A stretch of 64,000 nucleotides of DNA from Chromera velia (lineage: Eukaryota; Sar; Chromeraceae). Positions 45,317 to 56,841 of this stretch are shown piece by piece. A program made the position numbers and the translations under genes. How positions within the stretch are numbered: the first letter of the stretch is position 1; every line of letters begins with the position of its first letter. The notes under the pieces were generated by a model, which worked only from the letters and a program-made list of their open reading frames with translations, had not been told where the DNA came from and did not search any database. The stretch covers positions 89,288 to 153,287 of the forward strand of contig JAHBMJ010003829.1 of the NCBI GenBank assembly GCA_018398765.1. Direction: 5' to 3'.

Positions 45317-46846
45317 ATGGGGAAGGGCAGGAAGAACAGAGCCTCTGGCCGGAGGCGCATTGTTCGGTGCCCTCGCCTGAGGGAGATGAAGATAAGGGCG
45401 CAGGCCTCAACTGCAGAGACGGGACCCGCCATTGCGGTCGTCCCTGCAGCGGCTCCAGCAGGAGACAAAGGGTCTGAAGGGGTTGAAGGTCAGCAGAGCA
45501 GAACATGAAGACGGAAATTCTTCTTGTTTGTGATCGTCTCTGTCCTGACATGAGTACACGCTTTTTCTGGTCCAAAGTTGTCAGGTTTTTGCCAGTCGCT
45601 CCCACTTGTTTCCTGTGAGATAATCTCTCTCGGGCTCTCTCGCATCTCGCTCCCTTCTCTCGCGGCTCCTGCTGATCAATCTTTACTGCCCTTCTCCACC
45701 TGTTCTCTTCTATGATGTTTGCACTCTTTATGTATGTATGAATGTGTGCTCGCGGGCGAAGAAGAGGGGGCGGAGGTGCCGGTTGAGGAAGGAGCAGAGG
45801 AGACGGCACAGGAGGAGTTTGCAGGGGAGGACGGTCAGACGGGCAGACAGACGTGACTCTGTGTGTGTATTCTTCATCTGTCTTTTCTGAAGAAAGGGAC
45901 ATTCCTGTACACTCATGCGCCGTCCGGGTGGTTTTTGTGTGTTTTGTGCAGGAGACGGCGGTATTGACCGAACTCTTCCAAGGCAAGTGCTGGTGCTGGT
46001 GCGCTTCAACAACTGGGCAGGGGTGAAGATATCGCCTGGGGCGAAGAGTCTGTGCACACGATCCAGAACGGTGACGGCCTCCGGACAGGGGGGCTCTGGA
46101 GACGGTGGAGGTCAGCAGGGCAGAAGAGGAAGAAGGGAATCGTTCTGTGTGTGTTCGTCTGTATCCTGATATTAGTGCACCTTTGCCTCCTGTCTTTTCC
46201 GGTCTCGAGTCCTGGCGTCTTTGTCGGTCTGTCCCTCCAAGCTGCTGTCAAATCGCGTGAGATCAGCTATCTTGCGGACTCTCGTTGCCCTTTTCTTCCT
46301 CTTGCTACAGCCCGCTGCTGACTCTTTCCTGACCTTCTCCGCCTGTTCTCTTTTATGACTTTGGTCCTCTTCGTGTATGTATGAATGCGTGGGCGCAGGT
46401 CAGGAAGAGGTGGCAGGGATGGAGGTCCAGGAGCAAGACGAGGAGACGGGGTCCGGGGATCCTGCAGAGCCCGACGGTCAGCCGGAGAGGCAGAATTGAG
46501 TGTTTCTTTGTGTCTGCGTCTGCCTCTCTGAGGAAGGAAACGGGCAGTCGGTCTGTGCGCTCCTGAAAACTCATACACGGTGCATGTCCCTTTCGTTTGT
46601 ATTGTGCAGGAGACGACACTGCGAACGGACCTCCTCTTCCTCTTCCGAGGGAAGTGAAGGAAACTGGGTCCTTCAACGACTGGGCGGGGGTGCCGATGAA
46701 GCCTGAGGAGACGGGTGTTTACACTCGTTCCAGAAGGGCGCAGGCCTCAACTGCAGAGACTGGACCCGCCGTTGTGGTCGTCCTTGCAGCGGCTCCAGCA
46801 GGAGACGGAGGGCCTGAAGGGGTTGAAGGTCAGCAGCTCTAGCTCT

Positions 46847-46891
<45 letters not shown>

Positions 46892-48469
46892 GTGTGTGTG
46901 TGTGTGTGTGTATCTCTCAATTGCGTCTGTATACGTGTGTCCCTTTCTCTCTCAACTTTTCCGACCTCCAGGCCTGGCGTCTTTACCGGTCTCTCTTGCT
47001 AGACTTCTGCCAGCTCGTGTCGGATCGCATTTCTACGCTCTGTTTCTTGGTTTCTTCCGCACCTTCACCATACGAGTCGCTGCCTCGTCATTCTTCACGC
47101 ACGTTTGCATGCATCGCCGCAGGTCAGGGAGACGAGGAGACTGATCAAGCCCGAGAGGAAGACAAGGGGAGCACGGACGCCCAGCGTGTCAAGAAGCCCC
47201 GAGGCCTACAGAAGGAGGTGATGGAATCGCAGCAGTTCGCTGCCTGGTGGGGTGCGTCTGGGGACCTTCCCCCTCGATAGAGAAGGCGGCTTGATCCCTT
47301 TCCTCTGGCAGTCGTGTCTCTTGAAGTCGCTTCCCCTACGGAAGAAGAGGAGGGAGAGGAGGATGAAGAGATGAATGGCGAGGAGGAGGGACCAGAGGAT
47401 GTGGCAGAGGCAGGAGGTCAGTTGAGCAGGACTATAAGACAACACTCTCTCTTCTGTTGCCACCGCTGTCTGTGCGTGCGTGCGTCAGCATGTGTGAGAG
47501 AGACAGGAAGAGAGCATCGATCAGCAATTCGCGTCTGTCTTCATACGACTGAGTGTCCATTTTACTTCCATCCTTTTGGGTATCGAGGTTGGAGTTTTTG
47601 CCGTCCTCTCCCACCAGTTTTTCTGTTAGCTCGTGTGAGCTCTGGCTGTCTCCCTGCTGGTGTTTCGCCGTCTTTTTTTTCTCTTCCGTCCGATCTCCTA
47701 TATTACTCTTGCACTCTTCGTGTGTGCATGCATGGCCGCAGATGAGAGAGAGGGGGATACTGGTGATGGAGAGATGAAGGACAAGGACGAGGCGGCAGAG
47801 GAGCAGTCAAAAGAGCCCGAAGGTCAGCCGAGCTCTTGTGTGAGAGTGTATGTGTTGCTTGATGGCCCGTTTTGCATTTGTTCTGACATCAGTGCACCGA
47901 CTCCCCTTATTCTTCGTTTCTGCCATGATGTCTTTTCTGTCTCAGCGTCTATGCACTCTTTTGAGCTGTTTTATCCGTGGAGCTTTTTGTGTTGCTTCTT
48001 TTCCATCTCGTCAGCATGAACGAGTCCCGTTTTACTGATTGCTTTTCTTGCAAGTGTCCCGTTTTATTGAATGCTTCTCTTGCAAGTACACGCTCCGCGT
48101 ACACTTCCGCACACAGACCTTCCAGAGGTTTGCGTCTGTGTTTGAGCAAACCCACCCTGCCCCCTCCCTCCCTCTCTCTCTCCGCGTTTTATTTCTTTGT
48201 CAGATTCTGCAGAGACTGGAGCAGGGAGGGGAGGCCCCTCCGAGGTTGCTGCGGGTGGCGATGTTGAGATGGACAGGTCAGTCTGATTCTGTCTCTTTCT
48301 CTCTCTCTCTCTCTGTTCGTCCGTGTGTCTGTGATTCCGTCTCTCTCTGTGTATTCTTCCGTCTGTCTGTCTCTTTGCCAGAGCAGTGGGACTGTTTGCA
48401 CATGACAAGCGCAAGCAAGGGAACAAAAGGAAACAAAAAAAGGAATCTCGAAACGGGCACTGCGCGTGA
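45317..48469 (+). CDS. Nine-exon acidic repeat protein (367 aa), unrecognised
   Basis: Exons 45317-45488, 45952-46110, 46399-46476, 46610-46828, 47123-47251, 47312-47416, 47742-47822, 48204-48276 and 48382-48469 sum to 1104 bp with no stop. Seven of the eight introns are phase 1 and most start GGTCAG. The N-terminus is basic (MGKGRKNRASGRRRIVRC). The middle is very acidic (EEEEGEEDEEMNGEEEGPED; GEMKDKDEAAEEQSKEPEG). The C-terminus is basic (HDKRKQGNKRKQKKESRNG), resembling a nuclear localisation signal. Exons 2 and 4 share a FN(N/D)WAGV start, and the 99-bp 3' part of exon 1 recurs as the 3' part of exon 4. Introns also share blocks. The gene therefore grew by duplicating exon-intron units. 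The charge pattern suggests a nuclear, histone- or nucleic-acid-binding role, but no family is recognised. Exon boundaries are supported by phase alone. Confidence 0.65.
46845..46915. repeat. (CT)n(TG)n composite microsatellite
   Basis: In intron 4 of the 45317-48469 gene, just after the donor. Confidence 0.9.
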
Positions 48470-48719
48470 AAAGGGGGAAATATTTGTCTGTCGTTCTATC
48501 TGCTTCTCTTCGTGTCGGACTGTCTGACTGTCTGACAATGACAGTAACCTTTTCGCGTGTCTGCTCTCTCTTCTGTGCTCTTCTGTCTGTCTCTGTGTCT
48601 GTCTATCTGTCTGGCCTGTCAGTTTTGGCAATCAGTTAAGTGAAGGAAAGGAAAAAGAGAACGAACATGTAGTTAATCTGTCCGTCTGTCTGCCCGAGTG
48701 ACTGAGTGTCTGAGAAATG

Positions 48720-48864
48720 AAGAGAAGGAGGGGGAAGTAAGAAATTTATTGCAGAGGAGAGAGAAAGGAAGGAAGAAAGAAAAGAAAAAAAAAAGAAAGA
48801 GAGAGAGAGAGAGCGAGAGAGAGAGAAAGAAAGAAAGAAAGAAAGAAAGAAAAAAGAGAGAGAA

Positions 48865-48895
<31 letters not shown>

Positions 48896-48993
48896 AAGAA
48901 AGAAAGAAAGAAAGAGAAAGAAATACTGAAAGAAAGAAAGAAAGAAGAGAACAGAACAGAACAGAACAGAGAGAAAGAAAGATAGAAAGAAAA

Positions 48994-49034
<41 letters not shown>

Positions 49035-49050
49035 AAGATAGAAAGAAAAA

Positions 49051-49098
<48 letters not shown>

Positions 49099-49101
49099 GT
49101 G

Positions 49102-49155
<54 letters not shown>

Positions 49156-49209
49156 AAGGAAGGAAAGAAAGAAAGAAAGAAAGAAAGAAAGACTGAAAGA
49201 AAGAAAGTA

Positions 49210-49251
<42 letters not shown>

Positions 49252-49410
49252 AACAAACAAACAAACAAACAAAGAAAGAAAGAAAGAAAGAAAGAAAGGA
49301 AGGAGGGAAAGAAGGAAGGAAAGAAGGAAGGAAGAAGGGAGGGAAAGAAAGAAAGGAAGAAAGAGAGAAAGAAAGAAAAAAAGAAAGAAAGATACAAACA
49401 AAGAAAAAAC
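48720..49410. repeat. Polypurine (GAAA)n/(GA)n tract, about 690 bp
   Basis: Almost uninterrupted purines on the plus strand, alternating GAAA, GA and GGAA blocks with a few pyrimidine breaks. All overlapping open frames here are artefacts of the repeat. It lies between the end of the acidic-repeat gene and the SET-like remnant. Confidence 0.95.
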
Positions 49411-49899
49411 TCTGAGCTCTCTCTGCCCGGCTCCCTATTTGTGTCTGTTTCTGTCTCTGGGTCGGTCTTCCATTCTATGTCAACGGAAAGAATGACAAAA
49501 GAACATGAAAGGACGATGTAGCCTGTCTCTGTATATGCGTGCGTGCTCGCGCGCGTGGCTATCTGGCTTTCTATGCACAAAAAACAACAAAAAAAGTTAC
49601 CCAGTTTGTCTTTCTCTATCTCTATCTCTATGCACCTCTATGGGTCGCGCGCTCGTGCTCTCTGTGGAGTGTGAGGCTGTTGCGAATGAAGTTGCATCCT
49701 TCTTCGTCGGATGGATGGAGGGACCGTTGATGGATTGCACCATCTTGTTGCGTGCTCCTGATGTTGTTTCTTGTTTGGCTTTGCCTTTTATCCTCGTGAT
49801 TGCCTTCTGTGTGAAAGGGGGAAAAGAATGATGTGCTGACTCATATGAACATGTCCAACTTCTCAACCGACGTCAGAGTCCTTTATGTATGCCCACTTG
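49411..49899. other. No gene recognised
   Basis: Contains a short TCTATC repeat at about 49615-49632 and a plus-strand open stretch without domain character. Confidence 0.35.
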
Positions 49900-50594
49900 C
49901 TGCAGCGGAGCGTCAGCCGTGCGACGGTGTGGCACTGCCCGTTTGAGAGGGGTCCCCCGACGTAGCACCAAGCTGCTGGGTCCCTCTCTAGAGTATTCTT
50001 TGGAGGGGGAGGAGAAGGATAGTGAGAAAGTGCGGGTGACGGAGGAACCGGGGAAGGGGAAGGGACTCCGTGCCACAGACACAATCGAAAAGGACGAGAC
50101 GGTTGCTGTGGTGATTGGGGTGCCGGTGGTGGTTGAGAAGGCCGATCATCCCCTGCGGGGGATGTCGGATCATCTCAAGGCCAAGCTCCAGAAGGTCTTC
50201 CCCCATGGAGCCTACGTTTGGGTGGGTCGAAGTGGGGAGGACAAGGGGGATCTAGTATTTTTTGTCCACTATGATTCCCCCGATAAGCGTTTTCGGGATC
50301 TGTCAACGTATGCAAATGTAGCTTCAGGCAAAGAGAAGGGAAACGTCTACATATAGGCCGATGCTGGGTCACATTTTCCCGCACTCGACCAGGAGGCAGA
50401 ACGTATTGCGGAAGAGCTGGACGAGGGGAAGGTGGAAGACACCAGCATTAGAAACTGGGAGGTGAGGGGGCCTCTTGTCTGTGGGTACATGAAAGCGAAA
50501 GATCAAATTCAGCCTGGAGAATTTATTAATCTGGATTACTATAATAAGAACAAGCCCAATAGTGTTACCGCAGATGTGTACTTCTTTGATTGAA
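49900..50594 (+). pseudogene. SET-domain-like remnant with in-frame stop
   Basis: One frame is open apart from a TAG at 50354-50356. It reads VTEEPGKGKGLRATDTIEKD, then ETVAVVIGVPVVVEKADHP. After the stop it continues to LVCGYMKAKDQIQPGEFINL and DYYNKNKP, ending in TGA near 50593. The start matches the GKGL-A-xx-I-KDE entry strand of SET domains. The end matches the closing A-KDI-PGEF-LDY motif that forms the substrate tyrosine pocket. The central NH-C motif is not visible, so methyltransferase activity is doubtful. It is intronless, bracketed by repeats and AT-rich DNA, and probably a retrocopy or transposon-carried fragment. Confidence 0.5.
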
Positions 50595-51097
50595 GTGACA
50601 AAATATGGTAAAACAAGAACTTCTAGACTTTCATTTTATAATTCTATCATGTTCACTTCAATCATCTCAATAATAATAGTTCTATTTAAAAGTTTGTTTT
50701 CAACTTAGTGTTTAAATATGGTGAAATATGGTATGTCTGACTAAAAGTAACGATACCTAAAACTTTCTATTAAGAAAAACAGATAAAAACATAGTACACA
50801 AAGAAAAAAACGCATTGGTTCGGTGAGTATCTATAATGCAGTCCATTCGATTTAATTCAATTTCACCAAATGCCTAAAAGACGGTCTTTCAGGCTTGCTT
50901 TCAGATTTTTCTCACTCACTGCTCTTTTTGCTAGTCTTTTTGTTATTTCTGTTTTAATTACTATATCTCATTATAAATTTATTTATATCTTAACTTTGAA
51001 AAAAACTTTTCATGAAATTCAGTTCTAACTTTTACTAGAGGCTTTATAACATTATAAAAAATCAAATCTTTAAAAAATTGATTGATTGTAGATTAAT
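50595..51097. other. AT-rich intergenic DNA
   Basis: AT-rich with no coding potential. It contains a repeated AATATGGTGAAATATGGTATG-like phrase near 50718 that echoes the AAAATATGGTAAAAC at about 50607. Confidence 0.45.
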
Positions 51098-53132
51098 AAA
51101 TGGAGGCCTAGTCACGTTGTCAACCCTTTTGCAAAACTTTTTGGTTTGTTAATGGACGGCCGTGTGCGCTCTCAAGTTGAGCTTAACGTCAGGCAGTTAT
51201 ATTTTAGACAAGGAGTGGGAACGAGGGAAGGGGTAGGCGCGCTTGTCTCTGCTATTCTCTCCTCTAAAAAGAAAAAGAAAGCTCTGCTGGCAGGCTTTGT
51301 TAATTTCTCTAAAGCCTTCGACACTATGCCGAGAGGTAAGCTAATTCAGAAACTAAGAAGAGAAGGTGTGTGTGAGGCAGATGTGTGCATGATCTGTGAA
51401 ATGTACAGGGAAGTCTGGAGAAAGGTAGACGGGGACTCTCTACGTTTTTGGGAGGGCGCTGGGGTAAAGCAAGGTAATGCTCTCTCTCCCATTCTCTTTC
51501 TTATCTATATCAATGACCTTCCCCATGTGTGTTTAGTTGGTAAGAATAAGAGGGCCGTAGACAGAGAAGCACAGGGAGCAGGATGGTTAGACAGCGGAAT
51601 GGGGGAGGGCAGCGACGAGAAGCCCGAGAGAGAGCCCGAACCTGTCCTCCTTGACAACTGCATCTTAGGCAGTCTGGGGTATTCGGATGATCTCTGTTTC
51701 CTTACTCATTCCGTCTCGGATCTGCAAAAGAAGTTTTCAGCCTTAGAAAGGTATTGTAAGGAATGGGGATTGACTGTGAACTTAAAGAAAATGAAAATCT
51801 TGCGTCTATCTGCCTTGGCTGGGGTAGTCTGCAGGTAGAGTCGTGTATAGTGGGAGGGAAGTTGAATGGACATCCGAATACAAATATCTGGGGTGTGTTT
51901 TCTTTGAAAGGAGGTACTTAAACAAGACAATTGAGTCCCATATTGCTTCTGCTTCACGGGCTCTGGGAGGGGTAATTAGGCTGATTGCAAGCATGGGCCC
52001 GCTCAGCATTGACGTGCAGATAACAGTCTTTAGAGCCTGCTAAACCCCCGTAGCACTCTACTGCCTTGAATATCTGCTAGTACGGGATGCAGACCTGCTT
52101 GCTCTTGATACTTTGCAGCTTTGGTTTGCCCGTTGGTGTGGTCATTTATCTGTTCACAGCCTCCGCCTGCCCTTTCTTTACATCTTTGGTCTTCTTCCCT
52201 GTAAAGCCCTTCTCTGCTCCCACGTGGCTGACTGGTGACACTCTCTTTCCATCATAACACACACGATTCCTGCAGTTATGTTGCATACCTGGAAGAATAA
52301 CTGCTGCCAATAATTCATAAGGTCTATACACAGGCTGTTTCATTGCACTGATTTGATTTCTGTCCACTCGCTGAGGGTTAAGCCCGATCTGTCTTCCTAA
52401 TGCGGGCAGAATGGTCGTAGGGCATAAAGCACCGGCTCACTTTTCTTTAAGAGCAAGGTGAGATAGACAGTTGCAAAGGAATGCATGAAGCTAGGCTTCT
52501 ACTAGGGCTTCTAAGGATGATGGGCAATCTTCCTCTCACTTTCCCCTCCTTACTAGACTCACTCTCCTGCAGCGCGACTTCCCATCTTCCCGCCGTATGT
52601 TTGTCTTTCTCCTATATAGTAAATCATCCTCCGGTGTTCCTTCCATCTCTGCCTTCCCCGTTCTGCCCTGTCGGTTACGGATAGCTCGATCTTTTCTTTT
52701 TTGCGCATACTGATATACAACCCGATGGGCGGGCAAGGTGGGCTACCTGTTGGTTGCTCTGATAGAAAGCTGTACACCTATGAAGCCTGCTGCCAGTGTG
52801 TAGATAATTTTATTCATTGGCTCTCTGTCTGCCCCCGATAGACTGCCGAACAAGGCTTTTTGTAGTGGTTAGTATTACTTCAATCAGACCGTTTCACTCG
52901 TTGTGACTCACCCTTTACATCCATCTCCTTTTTTGATCTGGGGGTTCGCAAGTTCATCACATCGCTCTTACGCTCTCAACCCTCTCTCCTCTTTATGATT
53001 TCTCATCATATTGTAGTAAATGATTGATTAGATTAAGTTCAAATAACTGTCATCTACTTAGCTTGCAGCTGGTACAATTGAACAGACCCATGCATGTATG
53101 CGCCGCCCGGGAGCTCTAACTCCACCTAGGGT
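51098..53132 (+). mobile_element. 5'-truncated LINE (LINE 3), RT fragment, split from its tail
   Basis: Homology with LINE 1 starts inside the RT fingers (CHVVNPFAKLFG). It runs through YFRQGVGTREGVGALVS, GFVNFSKAFDTMPRG, GAGVKQGNALSPILFLIYIN and LGYSDDLCFLTH, with SDD in place of ADD, then GREVEWTSEYKYLGCVFFER. Stops at 51837 and 52041 and later frame breaks show decay. Its 3' end, with an (AATC)n tail, resumes at 55003-55039 after the hAT-like insertion. Confidence 0.85.
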
Positions 53133-53546
53133 TAGTGACCATGTTTGATTTGATTTGATTTGATTTGATTTGAGGTAGGGCTTAAGCTCAAATCAAATAT
53201 CCAGTCAGGGAGGACCTAGTGTTTAAAGACCTATCAAATACGATCAAATATTTGATCAATATGACTTTCAACCTCAAATATGAAGGTCCCGAAAAACCTT
53301 TTGCAAGTACCGATCCATCACGCATGCTGATTCAAATGAAAAAACCTAAATCTTGATGGTTTGCTCTAAAAAAAAAAACGTTTTGAGCTGTACTGAAATT
53401 GACGTTTCACGTCCTTTTACTTCATGCAGAGGTAAACCGATCAGCTGAACGTTTTCCCAAACAGCTGTGTTGACTTTTCTGGTGCTGGAACATCTTTTAC
53501 GGCCCCCTTTTTAAGCGTCTGCAAACATTTTACACCCCGTAAAGAC

Positions 53547-54388
53547 ATGTCACACAATCTGACAGGGTCGAACGGGAAGAAGGAGGCATTTGTTTTTAGA
53601 GCCGGGTACGCAAAAAAAATATGGTCCGTGCAAAAGGGGGCAAATGTGATTCAGTATCAGGTGAAAATACAAGGAGCCGAGNNNNNNNNNNNNNNNNNNN
53701 NNNNNNNNNNNNNNNNNNNNNNNNNNNNNNNNNNNNNNNNNNNNNNNNNNNNNNNNNNNNNNNNNNNNNNNNNNNNNNNNNNNNNNNNNNNNNNNNNNNN
53801 NNNNNNNNNNNNNNNNNNNNNNNNNNNNNNNNNNNNNNNNNNNNNNNNNNNNNNNNNNNNNNNNNNNNNNNNNNNNNNNNNNNNNNNNNNNNNNNNNNNN
53901 NNNNNNNNNNNNNNNNNNNNNNNNNNNNNNNNNNNNNNNNNNNNNNNNNNNNNNNNNNNNNNNNNNNNNNNNNNNNNNNNNNNNNNNNNNNNNNNNNNNN
54001 GCTTGACGATCACGTCTGACAAACATGTGCAGCTGCTCCAAGAAAGACAGGAGAAGCCGCGGTCGGAGGGGGTAGGGGGGACGAAGCAGCTGTCCAGAAA
54101 GGCAAGGGAAAAGGTAATAGGGGGGCTGCTGACAGTGCTGGAGGGGGGGCCGCTCCTGCAGGGCCCAGCGGGAGGACTAATTTGAAACCAAAGGAGGCAG
54201 CCGCAGACACAAATGCTGAGAAGGCTAGGGGGAAACTTCCCCCTCCTGAGAAAGTCATCACTCCGGGTGAGGAAGGCTACCGACCTCTCTATATTCACCT
54301 CCAATACAAAGGGCTTGTTGTCGGCCCTAGCACGGCACAGAGGGTAGCCGAACTTACCAACTCTGGATGCTTAGCTGCCCAGAAATAG
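53547..54388 (+). pseudogene. ORF remnant inside the hAT-like element, interrupted by gap
   Basis: The open frame before and after the N run may be a single protein of the element. A stop at 54183-54185 is followed by further open sequence with a Lys/Glu-rich stretch. I cannot assign a family; a BED-finger or DNA-binding N-terminus is conceivable but no Cys/His set is visible. Confidence 0.35.
53682..54000. other. Assembly gap (319 N)
   Basis: Run of unresolved bases inside the hAT-like element. Confidence 0.99.
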
Positions 54389-55002
54389 GACGGTTCCAAC
54401 ACCAACAGCAATAGCAAACGTATACGCAGTTCTCCGTCTCACCCCGTTGTCATCTCTCCGCAACTGAATAGAAGCCCAGGAGTACCCACCCCTGGAAAGC
54501 CGAAAAGCCAGAGAAAAAGCTCTCAGCAGCTCCTACCACCGATTGATTCGATTTATATTGAAGAAAGTGATCATGAAGAAGAGGAAAAGGAAGTGCCATA
54601 AAGCTGAGTGATTGTCACCTCAATTTTGGTACGTGCTCTAACTTTATCGTATCAACAAAAAGTCATATACAATTTTAAATCTATCAATTTTACGTTCTTA
54701 ATCTCTATTAGTACTAGAGTGAGTCTCAGTGACTAGTGTATATACACTGCCACACAGGCATATTTTTTTTATGGAACTAATAAGTTATAATTATATATAT
54801 ATTTTTTTAAATTTTTGAAACACACATCAGAAATGTTCTGATAACTATTGTCATGAGAAAAATGATCAGAGTGACAGTAAGTCAGTGACTCAGTGAGGAA
54901 CCCTAAGAGGTTAACCTCAAATCTTACCTCAAATATCAAATATTTGAGGTTGAAGCTCAAATCAAATCAAATCAAATATAATTAAATCAAACATGGTCAC
55001 TA

Positions 55003-55039
55003 CCTAGGGTTTGGTATCAATCAATCAATCAATCAATCA
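55003..55039 (+). mobile_element. 3' tail of LINE 3 beyond the hAT-like insertion
   Basis: CCTAGGGTTTGGTATC followed by (AATC)n. Joined across the insertion it reads as a LINE end with a tetranucleotide tail, comparable to the (CATT)n tail of LINE 1. Confidence 0.6.
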
Positions 55040-55204
55040 TTAAATCTTAAACCTAGCCATGCTAGATCCCAAGCCATTACGTATAAGAACATATTACAGC
55101 AAAACTAACAGGAGGATTAGTAATTGTATTTCCATTAATAGTATGCTTTATAACTGTTCATTCTCATTTGGTTCTTACTAGGGTTTTGACATTTCTTTTT
55201 TTCT

Positions 55205-55596
55205 ATATATATGACGGAATGTAAGGACACAGAAAGGGAATGGAACAGGCTGAAAGAACTGTACGAAATTGCGAAGCAGAAAGCGCCCATTAACATAAGA
55301 ATACAGATCGCACAACGTGTTGCAGGTGCAACCGGGAGGGGCACTTCTGATAATGAGAAAAAAATGAAGGATATGGTGTTGCTGTTGTACACAATTCTGC
55401 CTAGAAGCGGTTCCAAAGCTATAGCCGACTGTCTCAAGAAGGTCCATTCTGTCGATAAGGCAAGTTGAGGCGAATCGATCCGATTCGCATGCAGGCTTCC
55501 TCATCCCCCCCCCCCATGAATGTGTGCTCTGGGTTGTCCTCAAAGCCTTGCTAGTGGCTTGGGATTTGGCGTCGCTAAATCTAGGATTTAACCCTC

Positions 55597-55648
<52 letters not shown>
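55205..55648 (+). mobile_element. 3' fragment of a LINE (LINE 4) with (ATC)n tail
   Basis: A short frame (55211-55468) ends with IRIQIAQRVAGATGRGTSD and SGSKAIADCLKKVHSVD. This parallels the C-terminus of LINE 2 (RVTAAQRVAAISKVKGAG; GFEAIMRCLREVEN). After it come CTAAATCTAGGATTTAACCC and an (ATC)n microsatellite at 55594-55646, running into (AT)n to 55676. The reverse of this tail motif also lies beside LINE 2. The fragment ends about 20 bp from the 3' end of the ion-channel gene. Confidence 0.7.

Positions 55649-55676
<28 letters not shown>
55594..55676. repeat. (ATC)n and (TA)n microsatellite
   Basis: About 52 bp of ATC triplets followed by 28 bp of alternating TA, at the LINE 4 tail. Confidence 0.95.
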
Positions 55677-55678
<2 letters not shown>

Positions 55679-55695
55679 GATGACAAAGTAATTTC

Positions 55696-56510
55696 TCAAC
55701 AAAACACATTCACACCTTCCTCAAATCGATGAAAGCTCAGGTTCTTCTTCGGGTCCGCAAAGGAAGGAACTGGGTACAGAGGGGGTGTGTTGGGTCCCAA
55801 GCGGATGTTGTAGACGATCGGGGGAACGAAGAACCAGATAGTGGCCAGGAAGAAGGTGGAGGAAAGGCCGACTGCAAAGGCAAATTCGGTCGTCTCGACC
55901 ACCTCAGGGTTAATCTCTCCGAACCCCCCCGCGAGCACCCAGGAGAGAACCGCCACAGTGAACTGCATGAAAACAAAAAGAGATTTTAGCTTCAAGCAAA
56001 TTGCTGACATAGGAGAGAGGTCAGCCACCCAAGTGCACACACACGCATGCCAACAATCCATGATGCAGAAGCATCCGAAGACCGAGATCGGCATAAAAGA
56101 AGCAGCAGGAGAGGAGACGGGAACCAAGTCCTGCTTCGATCCAATTCGTACAGATGCCAAGCAGCCAGGATACAGGGGAAGATGCGACGTGCACATTTAA
56201 TTAGAGAGATGGAAGGGCAAACAGAGAGCAACAGACCATCGCACACAGCCGCAGACATTTACAGACTGTGTACGTGATTCCTTTTAATTCCTTTCATTTC
56301 AATAAGTCATGAATGAATGCACCTGCAGAGAGACAGACATTCAGATGTATGCTCTGAGAATCAATCTGAGAGATAGACGGACAGACAACAAGGCAGCCAG
56401 GCAGACAGACAGACGTTGTGTCGTTCCATTGCTCTTTTTGCTTTCCCATTTTCGACTCATGAGCCCAGACGGACAGACCAAACAGGCAGGCCAACAGAGG
56501 TACAGCAGAG

Positions 56511-56548
<38 letters not shown>

Positions 56549-56803
56549 AGACACACAGAGGGAGGGAGAGAGAGAGAAAGAGAGAGAGGTCGAACGCAGT
56601 CGCACACTTGAAGCGGCAGAGCATCTGGCAACTTCATGCATACACGCATGAGCGATTTCTTGTGCTCACACCGATCCATGTGGCTATGCACAGCTACAGA
56701 CAGACAGACAGACACAGACAGACACAGACAGACACAGACAGACACAGACAGACACAGACAGACACAGACAGACACAGACAGACACAGACAGACACAGACA
56801 GAC

Positions 56804-56841
<38 letters not shown>

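Larger units (their letters stand above)
53133..55002 (+). mobile_element. hAT-like DNA element, about 1.87 kb, 8-bp TSD CCTAGGGT
   Basis: The left terminus is TAGTGACCATGTTTGATTTG and the right terminus is its inverted copy, ending CATGGTCACTA. Exact 8-bp duplications CCTAGGGT lie at 53125-53132 and 55003-55010. Subterminal TTTGA/TCAAA pentamer arrays follow both ends. Internally a plus-strand frame from 53547 (MSHNLTGSNGKKEAFVFRAG, then KKIWSVQKGANVIQ) runs into a 319-bp assembly gap. Open sequence resumes after it (KHVQLLQERQEKPRSEG; YRPLYIHLQYKGLVVGPS). No transposase catalytic domain is recognisable, so it is probably non-autonomous, or its core lies in the gap. It is inserted within LINE 3. 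Confidence 0.88.

Noticed and set aside
48636-49580. Very long minus-strand open frames of Phe/Leu/Ser
   Set aside because: They are the readthrough of a GAAA/GA polypurine tract; every frame is open because the repeat lacks stop codons.
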